A DNA stretch of 64,000 bases. It comes from Eopsaltria australis (lineage: Eukaryota; Chordata; Aves; Passeriformes; Petroicidae). Positions within the stretch are counted from its first letter, which is position 1, and every line of letters starts with the position of its first letter. The DNA is taken from positions 10,017,001 to 10,081,000 of the forward strand of contig JAVTVJ010000012.1 of NCBI GenBank assembly GCA_034509425.1. The letters are read 5' to 3'. Both the position numbers and the translations under genes were made by a program. The notes under the pieces were generated by a model, which saw nothing but the letters and a program-made list of their open reading frames with translations, was not told the DNA's origin and ran no database searches. Of this stretch, positions 1 to 13,014 are shown piece after piece.

Positions 1-223
1 TGGATTAGAGAAATACTTGTAATACTGACAATTATCATAACATGTTTCTCAAGAACAAGATGATCAGGCTGTTATACATGGTTCTCACTCAATGGTATAA
101 TTCCAAGAAAAGAATCTTGTTCAAAATGTTCAACAGTGTAAGCAGGCTGTTTTCCTGAAACCCTCCTAAGCACCACCAGCATTCACTTCAGAATATTGAC
201 CAGCAGAGTTGGTCTGTAGTTAC

Positions 224-377
224 CTGATATCCGAATCACTACTCAGGGAAGGACATTTCCAATCACCTGGTTCACTTCTGTACAGCAGTGGCAGGGGTCC
301 ATCGTTTGCACGGCAGAACTTCTCAAAGTCGTCAGCCAGGGACTTGTGCAAAATCACAACATTGGCCTGTTTATAGC
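224..377 (-). CDS. DGLUCY: DGLUCY coding exon 2 (D-glutamate cyclase, mitochondrial)
   Basis: Second coding exon of the mitochondrial enzyme that converts D-glutamate to 5-oxo-D-proline (family knowledge). Read on the minus strand, the 154 nt start 2 nt into a codon and encode about 50 residues, including NVVILHKSLADDFEKFC and GPLPLLYRSEPGDWKCP. This matches the start of the DUF1445-type domain at the N-terminus of vertebrate DGLUCY (pattern of hydrophobic strand, A-D-F-F-C, then PLPLL and a Gly-Asp/Glu-x-Trp turn). The acceptor follows a CCTTCCACAATTTAAG tract above 377, and the donor is CAG|GTAACT below 224. The entering phase fits the exon at 3143-3254 (G|GC makes Gly). The exon ends 2 nt into a codon; the remaining exons are left of the window. 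Catalytic residues lie outside the visible part. Confidence 0.9.
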
Positions 378-3142
378 CTTAAATTGTGGAAGGTAGGAAT
401 GACTGGTTATTAATGCAGTTTTTTGTTTGTGAAACAATAACTTTTCTGCATAAATTTCTTTAGATGGTCTATAAAAATTACCTGAAAGGAAATTTTTTTA
501 TTCAGAACTCTGTAATTAGATTAAACTTCTTGAAATGCTTTAAAAATCATTCCTAGGCCCACTCTATATGTAGAGTATATCAAATCATTCATAGCTAAAA
601 CAGTTGGCAGACATGGGCAATAACAGAATATGAAGACACCATAATTCATAAACATTTCTGTGAATTTGTATATAAACATAGTTTCTTGTCTAACCTGGGA
701 AATTAGTGCTCTGTAGGAAAATGCCTTATTTGCACATGTTAACTCAGAGTCAAAGAAAGGCTATCACATACCACACTTTCACAATTATTTTTCACAACAC
801 CAAGATATAGATCATGGTCAATCCAAGAGTAAACTCCTGTTATCTTGATGTTCATAGCACATTCTTTAAAATTTCTTTGCTAGGGAATTATAATGTGAGC
901 TGCAATTAAACAGATATGATTACAGCTCAGGAATGAACTCTTGACTGCCCACTGAATCTCAGTAATTTCTAATTAAAATTCTAATTTAATTTCTAATTAA
1001 AAAAAAAAACCTAAAATAAACAGAACTGCTACACTTTCTTCACTTGGAAACAGCTCTGACTTAAAAGGTTGTTGCTATTGCTATGAAATTTCTTCTAAAG
1101 ACATTAACATTTTTGCAATGAGTACCACTGAAGAAAGGTCCCATTCATTTATTCAGCAAAAATTTATTTTCATAACAGTAGTAGTTAATACCAATGCCAT
1201 TTAAACTTTCCTGCATGGAAATATCAGCTGTTCAAACAATGAGGGAAAATTTGGAGTACGATTGGTCTGGGGTGTATAAACCCAAAAATTAACAGTCCCT
1301 AAATTCTGTACCTATACTCTCTTGAAGAGTTATTACTGTCTTATATCAGGCAGGCAAGTAGGAGGCTGCACAGAAGAACTCACTTTCCTAAATACTGCAG
1401 TAGTCTGTCATCAAAGAGGCAATAATTTAGTTGAAATCAATGAGCTGCCTTCAAAGGCTGTAGAAATGAGCCAAATCCTACTCTTGACCAAAGCTAACAA
1501 AGAAATCCAAAGATAGAATTCTATTCCTGATGGAAAAATGCAAAGCAAAGGCTGAGCTAAGCATGTATTTGCATACTGAATTTGTCCACAAACTGCTCTC
1601 TTGGGAGTAGTCAGCACAAAAATTCATTTTATTACTAGCAAAAGTTTCTAAATACAGAAAGAGATTCTTGCTAAATACAGAGAAATATTTTTGTTAAACA
1701 AATATACTACGTTTACCACTGAATAAAACACTAAATTCGGTTACCCCTCAATTTCATTCCCTGCCATCCATGAGAAATCCACAGGCACTTTCTGCTTTGC
1801 TGGTTATATTAATGAGTTCTTAAAATTATGGGTTTAGTCAGGGCATTCAACTGACAACACTGATTTTCACATACTAGTTACAGACGACAGGCTGAATCTG
1901 CAGCAAATACTTGATAAACTCAGGAAGCTTCATTACAACACTGAGGGTTTTATTGCTCCTCCTGATAGCTATCCTTACTTTTTTGTATATGTGAACCCCA
2001 TTTCTCCTGATGTATTCACTTGCATTATGGAGCCACCATTACGAATGTATTCACAAACAATGGTAGTGGAGCTGGATGTGCTGGCCAACCCAGGCATTAA
2101 CTCAACACATTCATGTCCAAGTCAGAGAAGCTTTTAATTTCTATGGTGAGTGACAATGAGGACAGTAAGAAATAAATGGATAACAACAACACAAGTCAAT
2201 TTGTTGCAATGGTTCTTTTTGTATAATGAACCTTTGTCCATGAACTTGTTTTGTCAACAATACTTCTAAAAATGTTAGAACTAATACATGTAAAACTACT
2301 GCAGTAATAAATTCACTTCAGCTGGGGCAAACTGCAAATTATTCACATTACAAAATGCCTTCCATTAGTATTTTTCAACTTCGGAACTGATAGAAGAGAA
2401 AACCACAATTTCAAGACTCACTATGATTCTATAAAATGACCATTTTTTATAGTATTGCTACTACTGTACATACAGCTTTGTTTATCAGCTATTTGTCATG
2501 GTGGTTTTTTTTACGTTACTTTTTAAAGCTGATCAGAACAACGACAGACTTCTCTGCTTCTGTAGAAGTCCAGCTATGAGAGGCAAGACAGAAATCAGTC
2601 TTCCAGAATGCATTCAGTTTTCTGAGTATAAAACTAATTTTTCCCTCCCCCTTATAATTCCCAGTCTTGCTGAGCCAGTAATCTTCATTTTCTGCAATAA
2701 ATGAAGCAGAAAACCACTCCTGTAACTATATGTCTCTAATTCTTCCCCAAAGCATATTTGATGTGCTAAGTAAAGCGAGGTCTCTGTGAAGAACATAGTA
2801 GATCATCTTACAAATGTGATAATAACATGCAATAAAAGCCAGATTTGGTCAGAGATTTTTCAAATATTTTCTGCATCCATCATTTCTCAATGACAATTGG
2901 AAGCTGAGGGATGCACTGCAAACACTGAATACAAAATCCATGTACATTATTCAGGTAGGATGGTGCATTTTCTCTGATATATCTTTATGATTTAAAAAAC
3001 AGAGTCAGGTGCTTACAATGTGATTTCAAAAACATCCAAGAACATAACATTTTCTTCAATTTACTTTGGTGCTTTTGATATTTCTTCAATCCTTCACAAA
3101 CAAAAAAGTCACTTTGCACAGAGAGCTGTTAGGTTTGCTTAC
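378..3142 (-). other. DGLUCY: DGLUCY intron between coding exons 1 and 2
   Basis: About 2.8 kb of AT-rich intron bounded by a GTAAGC donor at its right end and a TTTAAG acceptor at its left end. It holds short simple A/T-rich stretches, for example around 965-1015. I see no recognisable exon, repeat family or RNA gene in it. The few open frames are short and lack family features. Confidence 0.7.
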
Positions 3143-3245
3143 CTTCTGCCATTCCAGAAGTATTACTAATACTGAGTCTGTTGCATCGAATTATTCTTCT
3201 TAGCACATGGGGAAGGAGAGATTTCAAGCCTCCTGTCAAAAGCAT
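3143..3245 (-). CDS. DGLUCY: DGLUCY coding exon 1, mitochondrial presequence
   Basis: First coding exon of DGLUCY. The ATG is at 3245-3243 (minus strand) and 34 full codons follow before the donor GAAG|GTAAGC below 3143. The peptide begins MLLTGGLKSLLPHVLRRIIR and continues to NTSGMAE. It is hydrophobic and Arg-rich with no acidic residue until the final Glu, as expected of a cleaved mitochondrial targeting sequence. Its spacing and the motif S-S/N-T-S-G/S-M-A match my memory of the human DGLUCY N-terminus. The last base G pairs with GC of the next exon to give Gly, so the reading frame continues. A second ATG 8 nt upstream is in another frame and stops after five codons. The exon itself probably runs to 3254 after a TTAAG acceptor, leaving 9 nt of 5' UTR. 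Confidence 0.85.
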
Positions 3246-3254
3246 CTCTTCATC
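3246..3254 (-). other. DGLUCY: DGLUCY 5' UTR part of the first coding exon
   Basis: Nine bases between the inferred acceptor (CTTTCTGTTAAG, read on the minus strand) and the ATG at 3245. They read GAT GAA GAG in frame with the ATG and contain no stop, so a coding upstream exon would extend the protein without interruption. The acceptor has a modest pyrimidine tract. Confidence 0.55.
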
Positions 3255-6200
3255 CTTAACAGAAAGATAATTATAAATTTAAACACAAAGCACCCTTTTT
3301 TCCCCCCATTTTAAATTCTGATTTTCTGGAGAATTTAGCTTACAATTCCTCCTTGTGTTCCACTGAAGTTATTTTCACTGAGAAATTCTAACCTGTAACT
3401 TAACAGGGAGATTGAATTCAAAGGGTTATTTCACTGACATTCTATTACTATATACTGAATCTTTCAATAAACTATCTGGAGACACACATCTTAATGTTTG
3501 GGATAAAATGTAAAATTTTGCTGCCCTATAATGCAAGAAATATTTCTTTCCTTCCTGATAAATATTAATTTTCTAGAGTATTCAGTTTTCCAAAAGTCAT
3601 TGTAACTTTAACATTGCAAAAGCACAAATGGATTATCCTAACAGTTTATAAACTAATATTACTTCTCTGATCAAAATACTTGTAGACAGTTAGCAAAGCA
3701 ACCTTGTGGTAAAGAGAGAACTATATTCAGAAAATGTTACTGTAATACATTTCACACATATTATGGTTTTCAAATATTAATTATGCAGAAGTGAATACTC
3801 CTGTGGCTATTCTTCCACTGGGAAAATAAACATAGAGATGTTTAAGTCATTTGTCACACAATCTGGAGTAGGTACAGAAATAAGTTTCCTAATTATAATC
3901 AATATCTGCCTCTTTTTGAAAGGGCTTATTACATCACTAATAGGAAGACGTAAGAGTTAACTCAGGCTAAAATAATAACTTGGCTGCATATGATTTTAAT
4001 CTTGATCACTTTTAGGTAAAGAAACTGAACTATCCTCCAGGTAATTAAATTACTAACCTCCAAGTTTTTCTTTAATTCAGAAGAAGCCATTCTTGATGTC
4101 ATTCAAAAGAAGTAACAAATATGAGAGAAGCTGCGCTGCTCTTTTTAAAAGATGCTACTAAATTAATGTATAATGAGATGTTACAACCTTCTAGCAAAAG
4201 TTAACTTTTCTGTTAAAGGTCCACATTTTTTGTGCTGTAACTACGATAGTACAAAGTCTCACTCTCACAACTGAAGAGTGGAGTGGAATAGTGTGAAAAT
4301 TTATACCTCTGAACAATAATTCTGTAATTAACTTAAAGAGCAGTGATATGTTTTGACTGAAATTATACTTTTATCCTAGTCTGTCCAAAATGTTTCCCAG
4401 AGTTTGCACAGTTCTGAAAGGTTAAGTTGGGTGCACTGAAATTTAGGGTAAACTTTTTATCTATTCTTAATTCTGATATCTTTATATAACATTGTCAGCC
4501 AAAACAAAACCACCTTTTTTCTGGACTCAAACTTGCTACTTTCTAGCTCTTCTTTGCTGCTTTTACATTATCAGTCTGTATGCTGTACAAAAATAGTCTT
4601 CATTACAAAAGCAATTCCAAACACACACTTCAAAGATAACAAGAAGTTGGATATAGAGATGTCACTAAGCACTAATTCAGGCCTATAAACATCAATTTAA
4701 GATACACTATTCTTACTGTAAAGAGAATTTCTAACACCAGTCTGGTATGATTCATTCAAGAGATTCCAATCTAAATACAATGATCCTAATAAAACATTCC
4801 AGATGTGTTCCTTAGATTCTTTCAGACAATTTTTCTTTATTTCTGAGCATGTTTAAAGCCATCTAAATCATCTGTAGGATTGATGTCCTGCTACTGAAGG
4901 ACTACTAGTTTGCTTGGACTTGAAAGACAGTCTGAAGTTCAGGAAACTAGTCTGGAACAACAGGTGTCTTTAGCTAGGTATTTTGTCACAAATGCCCTTT
5001 TTTGATATTGGGAAAGCCTAACTGTCCTCTCATAAAGTGTGTGCCCAGCAGCAGAAATGAAAGTACCTATGAGACTTTACCAGCAAACATTTAGGCCGCT
5101 CAAAGTTTTTGGTTCATATGACAGCAAGTGGCTAACAAGCTATAGGACTATGAATATCAGTATGCTGAAATGTCAGCTGTAGATACTGTACAGAAGCACT
5201 TGGGCCTGCTGCTCCTACTTGTGAATAAACATATACTGTTGATGACTGGTTAGAAAGTGAATAATTTAAGCATTAACTTTGTATAAGAGCAGTGAGACAA
5301 AACTCGCCTTCCTGCGATGATTTTATATAGTAACAGGAAAAATTCAATCAGATTAACATTCTGAGTTACAACTTTAGATCACTGTATTTGCTGTACAATA
5401 TCTGTAATAGATTGTGCTGTTATTTTGTTTATTAATTACTAAATTTGGATAGACAATAGAACTCGTGAGATGCTCAGCTTTAGCTATATGACCTGTCCAT
5501 GAATAGTTGGAAATGTAGTATGCTATTTCTCTAAGCTAGGAGGCATTCCCCAACCATCTCTAGAACTTCCTGAAAAATTCTTGGAGCTATCATGACCATG
5601 GCATGTTTGGAATGACTGGGGAAAAGCATTAAGATAATTAGGGTCTTAAAGCATCTTTTCCATTTTGTTCCATCAGGATGCCTAATGAAGTGTACAGACT
5701 GACTTCATAGGGGCCTCAAGCAGTACTCTAAGTAAACAGTCTGTGGTTAATCAGTTAGCAGGATCTGTGCCTTGGCAGAGGTTTCTTAATTCCTTTCACT
5801 TTGTTCTGAGTTAGTTTCAGATAACGATGGTATCAGTTACCTCATGGTGTGGGGGGAGGGGGTATATTGGATCATGACACAATGAAGACAACATGCAGGG
5901 TGTTAAAAAGGCCTTAAGAGAAGAGGCTGACAGAGCTAATAAGATGGCTATTGTGCCTGAGGGCATCCTATGTGGTGTCCCCCCAAATGGCTCCCAAGAT
6001 CTGGCTTTCCAGTGTGCTGTCTTTAATGGAATGAACATCTGAAGCAGACCAGATAGAATCCTGTGTAAACAGCATTTTGACTGGTTGTATAATGAAAGAT
6101 TCATACTTAAAGCGCCCAGTCTGAAAAAAGACCTTGTTCTAAGTTATGCTGCTCACATCAGACTCCCTGACCTTCAACACCAACAAACAGTATAGTAAAG

Positions 6201-6406
6201 CTTCATAGCACTGAAGCATCAAGTTCACTCTTGATGAACATTTTCTTAAACATTTGTTTCCACATCAGAAGCACAAGAAACACTTTTCTTTTAGAGTTTT
6301 CATGAAGGTTCAATGTATTTCGTGTGTATCTTGAGTTTTACATACTGAACTTAAATGGATAATTATTAAAATACATTGCTGTCTGAGACATTAAGATGGC
6401 ACTTAC
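3255..6406 (-). other. DGLUCY: DGLUCY 5' intron between UTR exon and first coding exon
   Basis: About 3.15 kb of AT-rich sequence between the probable UTR exon at 6407-6482 and the first coding exon. Apart from a weak candidate exon at 4058-4090 (see findings), nothing in it is recognisable. The candidate has an in-frame ATG and a non-consensus GTTAGT donor. Confidence 0.5.
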
Positions 6407-6482
6407 CCACTACTGATTCGTGAGCACTACCATATTCTGAGCTGCACTTCCAGATCTTGGTAAGGATGATGAAACTTCAAAG
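6407..6482 (-). other. DGLUCY: probable DGLUCY 5' UTR exon
   Basis: A 76-nt stretch on the minus strand with excellent splice signals: a pyrimidine-rich acceptor (TTTTCATCTCTTTCCAG) ends just above 6482, and a consensus TGG|GTAAGT donor starts below 6407. It lies on the DGLUCY strand between the CpG island and the first coding exon. It contains an ATG whose frame closes after seven codons (6433-6410), and the in-frame TAG two codons' length before the donor rules out coding continuity in that frame. I therefore call it untranslated. No transcript evidence is available here, so a cryptic exon remains possible. Confidence 0.5.
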
Positions 6483-9400
6483 CTGGAAAGAGATGAAAAT
6501 GATGTAAGGAGCTGTGTCATCAGGCAGTGACAAGAGTTTAGCTTATGCCAGACCCATAGTTCAGAATAATGAATCAATTTGTCAGAAACAATATCGTATT
6601 GAAATGACGTTATATTATAAAGATACATATAAATATTCAAGACAAAACCTCTCTTTGCATCAAACTGGCAATCATGAAGTACAGTTTGGTAAAAGTACAA
6701 TACAGTTTTGGTGAAAGTTCTTAACGGATCTTGGGTCTGGCTTTAATAAGTAACATAAAATTATTAGTTGACATCTTCATTCAGTAAATACTTGTGCAGC
6801 AACACTTCAGTAGAATGAAGCAGACACACACCATCTGATTAATTTGGCCCAGATAATTTTCAAAATATCTCATTACCAAGACATTAATAATTTTCAAGAA
6901 AGCTAGCTTTGGAGGGTGAATATTTTTTTATTTGAAATTGTGATCCCTGGTTGCCATATGAAGCTCTAAGTCATGAACCATTTCTACAAGCTGTTTTCAG
7001 AGCACTAGTTGAATACAGGTGACTGAGTAAAATGCTGTGCTGATCTTTGCTGAGGTGACTGGAATGGGACTGGTTCTAAGCCTCATCTTTGTAACTGATT
7101 GTAAAGAATATCCTCTACTTCCCCCAAACTCTACAACTCATGCAAGGAAAAAAGCATGTTGAGAGGAAGATATGAAGCAAGAAAAATGTAGTTGCAGATA
7201 AGACTTAATAAAGAGGTTGCCCTGAGTTTCAGATGATTGCATGACGGACAGAGTAGCCTCTTTGCATCTTCCAGGATATTCCTTATTTTCTTGTTCTTTG
7301 TCTACAGTGTGCCTTTACCTCTGCATCTTTTTCTCCCTGAGCTCAGACCCCTATCTCCATAACTCCAAGCTGGGCTGACCTTGCTTCCTTGGTTTGTCTG
7401 ACTGCTTCCTCTGGCAATATGGGAGTTTAGATGCCTTCTCTCCTCTCACTAGCTCTTTTTAATTTATATACTTACTGTATTTCTCAGTTGTACCTTAACC
7501 TCTCAATTTTCAGTCTGAAATGAGCTTTTTTCTGCTCCTAGTGTGAGACAAATTAGTCTAACACCAGAAATCATAATACACAATAAATTCACAACTGTTT
7601 TCCCAGACTTGTAAGATTTAGACTCCTCTGACCCTACCTATACTCATAGGTGAATATATATCTATATCTAAATATCCCTTTTAATATTACAGACAGGCTT
7701 GGCTTAAGCATAGTTTTTCTATTTATTTCCTTCTTAATTTCTGACAGTGGAACCACCAACCAGCCTTACAAAGTTATATATCTTACAAGCTACAGTTTAC
7801 TAAGTGTTTTTACAATCTGCAGAACATAAGCTCTTTATGGAAAAAGAAAGAAGAACAGTAAGTGAAGTATTTTATATTACCTTAGAGCTTTCAAAATGAA
7901 AAAGTGAATCTGTAAATTTCGCAGATATTTAAATATGAACATAGATTCTTTACAGGCCCACATTGTAAATTATTCATTACCCAAGAAAATGGAAAAATGT
8001 CATTTAAGTGTCAGAGAGATTACACTTTGAGATGCAGTGGGTGGGTCCATACTGCTGTGCTGAACCACACCGGATAAAAATGAATCAAGAAATTATGTAA
8101 TAACACAAAGGATTAAAACATTCTTCAGAAGTGTCAGTGTGACTACTTTGCCTTCACACATATCAAGTGAATTAATTAAATAGAAGTAAAAACATAGCAT
8201 TTCTGTGGTTTCAAAAATGGAGCACGTGAGAATACACAGGCTGTACAAAGTAGGGGTGGTAAGGGTAATAAACAGGTTTGGGCACTGCAAAGTAGTTAAC
8301 ACCAATTTCTGGTGTTACAAATTACAGGTCTGTTTCTCCAGTGGCACTGATAGACTAATAAGAATATGGTTTAATGCACAGTAATCTAGAGACTTGCTTG
8401 CAAGGAGCCCAGAGGCTCTTACGAAATACAACCTTGCATTGCTTATATCACTTTTGTCCTATTTTCAGTTTAAAGTTTGACAATAAGAATGGGTGGTGGC
8501 ATGTACGGGATCATGGGCCAAAAAAGTGCAAGGGTCACTACTTAAAACTGCTGGGCAGGGTTTTTTAGATATTGTCACGCAGATACCTTACCCAAAGCTA
8601 CTGCTGCACGAACAGGAACAGCAGGGTAACCTGAAACATGAGCCAGCCCATGGACTGCCTTTACCAATACATAATGGAAAGTAATCTAAACTAATTATAA
8701 TCTAACAAACTCTTTGTGTACTATGCCTTGCCCTAGTATGAATATGGTTACAGAGGATTGTTAACGTAAACATGCTTTAAATGACCTGCTGTTTAATCAT
8801 CAAGCTGATTTGAAATTCTGCCAGCAGACTTCCGTGAAAAGCACAAGCTACTCTGAAAATTTAGTCCATTTTCCAACAAGGATTTTCCAACAAGGTCTCT
8901 CAGTTACATTTGTGATCTTTTATTTGAAGAATCAATTAATGATTCTTTTTCTTTCCATCTGCTGTGAATCATTTGAAAGCACAGAAGATCTTTGTGTACC
9001 ATTACAAAAGGGGAGTGCGTTGTGTATTTTCAGACAGCGGTTCATCCAGCAAATTATTATTTAACTTTACATTTGAAATACAGTGTATTTGTGTTTGAAG
9101 TTTATGCATCTTTAGACGAGGGATGCAAACATAAATTTAAATTAGCTTCCATTAAGTGTTCTGTCTGCTGTTCAAAGCAGCCAGCCTATACTTGAGATCC
9201 TGCAGATTGTGTCAGGATGAGAAATTTATGATAGAATCAATGTGTCTTGGATGCAATCTTGTTTATTTGCAAAAAAGGTGCACAATATCTAGTTTCTCTC
9301 AATAGATTAAGAACAAATAACAGAAAGCAATTACCAGTTTCAAAGCAGCCATTTCAGACAGCACTGTATGCTACTGCGACCACTGCACTGGTATTACTTT

Positions 9401-10900
9401 ACACTCAGCTTCTGCTCTGGGACAAAATAAATTGTTTCACAGGTGGAGAAATATGGGCAGAGACTAGAGAACAGTTCACATCGGGCCCTGCCCTTGCATG
9501 GGCACAACCTATGCAAGATCTCAGTTGTTCAGGCTTTTTTACCCCACAAAGGATGAACCCTCATGACTTCACACACCCTTCCAACTCTGTGGGTCATATC
9601 CTAATACCTGCATTCCTGCCTCATCACCTTACAAATACATATGACCAACAAGTTTTAGAACAATCACATAATTTACATGTACCTTTGGCAAGATACAGTA
9701 TACACCTAAGAGAAGACCCAGAAATTCATCAAGACTTAAAACTGCTACTTTCATGCCTTTGACTTTGCTGACAGAAATACTCATCACTAGCAAGAAAAGA
9801 CTGCAAATGACCCACCAAAGGTTGTTTTCATTTAAGATGATAAGATATGCCTATTCAACTTCAAGAAATTGAAAAAAACCATGAGGGTGGTATTTAAATA
9901 TTGTTTCCCAACTTATGCTGAGCTACAGATCTTCAGAATTGCTCCACAATTCTTTGGCCTGGGTCCAGTTACCAGTTCTCTATCTTGGCCTCTTCTGGCA
10001 CCGAGACAGCCCAAGAATGCACAGGGACCTTGCTACAGGCCACCAGTGCCAGCCTCTCCCACGCCCCCATGGCAGCACTGGCCAGCTAACACTGCAGACA
10101 GCAGCCAAGGTGATGGGCTTTGGCTGGATAAAACCTCCTAAAGTGAGGGAAATTTTTCTTTCCAGTCTTATTCAGAAGAAGAGAAAGACAAAGTACAGTG
10201 GACAAAGTACAGTGACTTGTACTGCTTTGTTGGCAAGGCAGCAGCCACAGGTGCTTATTTTGATAAGAACATATGTCACCACCTAGGTTACACCCAGTCA
10301 CGTCATGCATGGTCACAGGGCTGATGGGGTGCTCATTCCTACCAAGGAATATCATCTCAAGGTAAACTGGTAAATGATGTTCTGCTACCTACACATCATA
10401 AAAATAGGACCATGCTCCCAAAAACGTGCCATGCTCCTGCTGTCAGGTCATTCAGGCTACCTGTAGGATCACACCATTTCTTTGTGTTCATATATCTGCC
10501 AGCAGGTGCTGTCACTGCACCCACCACTGCTCACCAAGCAACTCTCCTCAGCAATGGTCACTAAAGAAATGATTGCAGCCCACGTGTTTTTACAAAGTTA
10601 GTGTCCTTGAGATGTGGATGTCTCAGTAGGCTGTGTGTGGGGAACTTACACTGAATTGTACCTCTCCAAACTACCAAGAACAAACATCTCTGCCTCCACA
10701 CATATCTGTGATGAAGAGATATTAATTTTCGTTGTTCCACTGCTTCCTTCAGCTCTTAGACCAAGAAGTACTGGGAACAGCTCAAAAGGTCTGAGCGTCA
10801 TTTCCTTGATGAACCTCCAGGCTTAAGTAGTGCTATACAGATAATCAGATGAATCTGTGGCAGGATCTCCAAGAATACCTCACTGCAACTTTCAGTTGTA
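6483..10900 (-). other. DGLUCY 5' intron, left part, no recognisable gene
   Basis: AT-rich intronic sequence between the probable UTR exon and the coding-like block near 11 kb. It holds short open frames without family features, including a 9247-9762 plus-strand stretch that begins at TTG rather than ATG. A 14-bp direct duplication, GACAAAGTACAGTG, sits at 10187-10214. I see no RNA gene or intact mobile element. Confidence 0.5.
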
Positions 10901-12480
10901 AGTATAAGTAAATTGCGGATAGCAACTGCACTATGTGATAGCAAATGGTCTGCATTTGGACTGCTATTTTCTCTTGGAGCATCCACACTACCTCTGTAAT
11001 AAATGTTAATTTGCATCAAGGATACCTGGACAATTTTGTTCTGCAGCATCCATTCCAACTAGAAAGGCTCCAAGTTATGGACAAATTATGGCTGCATTAC
11101 TATGCTTTCATTGATATATACCTGACAACTGTGGTATTATGTGGTGTCTATAGTTGTCATGATGATCTGGAAACTGCCCTCAACTGTTTGGTGCAGCCAG
11201 GCACCTGCAGACACATTCGTCCTCTATCTGCAAGAGCTCAGGGCGTGTTTGACCAACATTTAGTAGAGCAGTACAATGAAAAGGAATAGCAACAAGCACT
11301 GCTATCAGTAATTAGACATATACTCTAAGGCTGCCAATACCACAATCCTTTTGGAGAAGAGTGCTGCTTTGTCCCTAGTGAAGATGTCCAAGCTCTGAAA
11401 ACCACAGATGTTGCATATTTATTTGGAAGACTGCATCACAGACCCCATAAATAATCAACAACAATCATCACCATCCCTGAACTTCTGCACAAGAACTTGT
11501 AGAATGAATGAGGCCTGAACAGTCAAGGCCCCTTGTGGTGGGTCCAAAAGAAGATCTGTATGTAATTCCTGATTCTTCTTGCCCTGTCTGTACAGAGAAA
11601 GTACGAAACTCTACAGCATGTGAACTTTTGAGGACCTCAGCTACACAGTAATGTGGGTGATGGAAGACCTGGATGATGTGGCAGTTCAACCAAGCTATAT
11701 TGATCTGATTGTCCAGTCATCTGCAGGAATCAAGAATTAACTAATTTTATAGGCAAGTGGCAACCATGCTGACCATGGGAAGAGACCCAAGGCAAGTGGC
11801 GTGTTGGTGCTGCAGTGTCAGCAGTTGCCCTCACCATTTCTGAACTCAAAACAGTCATTCAAGACCAGTATATGATGTAATTGCACCGGGCAACTGTCCT
11901 CATCCACCTCAGCAATCCTTGGCAAAGCAGAGAATGTTGCACCATAGCTAGAGGCTGCCATAGTGTCGACTGCATAGAAAAAGGTGAGGTTGAACTGAAG
12001 CATTGTCTTCTGCAAATTCACATTTATCTTGTACTTTTAAACTGAGGGAAAGGATACAGGCCCTTATCGAACTGTCCTGGGCAGCCTGATGCCACAGCAC
12101 GTGGGTGTTTCTGATGCAGTCACTCCATCATGGCACCCTCGGGGCATCACCACTGGTGGCAGCAGCACCATGGCTGTACAGCAAGTGCAAGGGAGCAGCT
12201 CAGGAGCTCTGCTCTGCTGCTGGTCCCAGCACAGGCCATGTGAAGAAGTGGCTTAGTGTCATATCTAAGCTCCTGGTGACAGATTAGATCAGGTATCGGT
12301 TGACTAAATGCTCTCACTGTGTAGCTATTCAGTGCCTTACACAATTATATACAATGTACCACTGCGTCCAGTGCAGTTACAGCGGGCAGACTGAACATCT
12401 CAAACCACTGTGTTCATGAGCAGTACCAGCAAAGAGCTCAAGAGGCTGAAAAAATGCAGTTACCTTTCTAGCTCATAGAG
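10900..12480 (+). pseudogene. unclassified coding-like, broken block
   Basis: This stretch is richer in GC and codon-like wording than its surroundings on the plus strand. It contains an open segment (10945-11289) ending at TAG, followed by further protein-like segments in shifting frames (for example around 11640-11740 and 12105-12290), each broken by stops. That is how an old processed pseudogene or a decayed retroelement looks. I cannot name a parent gene, and I see no poly(A) tail or target-site duplication. Chance remains a fair alternative. Confidence 0.25.
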
Positions 12481-12954
12481 TTAATCCTGAACTTTTATTG
12501 CCTTTCCCTATGTTCCATGGGTAGAGTAAGATCTGTACACATATCACCCTCAAACCTTTTATCACCATTAAAACCTTTTTTAAAAAAGCAGTTTGGCGTT
12601 AAAAGAGATGACTCATAATGCTGCAGCATCAGTTAGCTGGCTTGAAAGGGATGCTAATGTCATAATTTTGATTTTCATTACCAAAGAATATGAAGGTAAG
12701 GACTGAAAATAGTTTACACATCTATCACCTCATTTTATAATTTAAAGATATGAATAGGCTACAACGATTGGTATCTTGGTGTACTCTAATTCAAAAATTG
12801 AGCCTATATTTTGTATAGAAGCAACACAAAGCAAAAATTTAAGTTTTTACCTTTTTTTTAGGGTTTTGTTCCCAGATATGGTAGAGGTAAATATGCATAA
12901 AACCTTACTACAGAGCTTACAGTTTAAGGATGCAAACCTGTAATACTTCTATGG

Positions 12955-13014
12955 ATATAAGTAAAAGAAATACGCAGATAATTAATATAAGTAAAAGAGA
13001 TAAGCAGATAATTA
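12955..13014. repeat. two-copy 30-bp tandem repeat
   Basis: Two adjacent 30-bp copies, each starting ATATAAGTAAAAGA and ending GCAGATAATTA, differ at only a couple of positions. The copies start at 12955 and 12985. It is a simple local duplication in the DGLUCY 5' intron with no sign of function. Confidence 0.8.
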
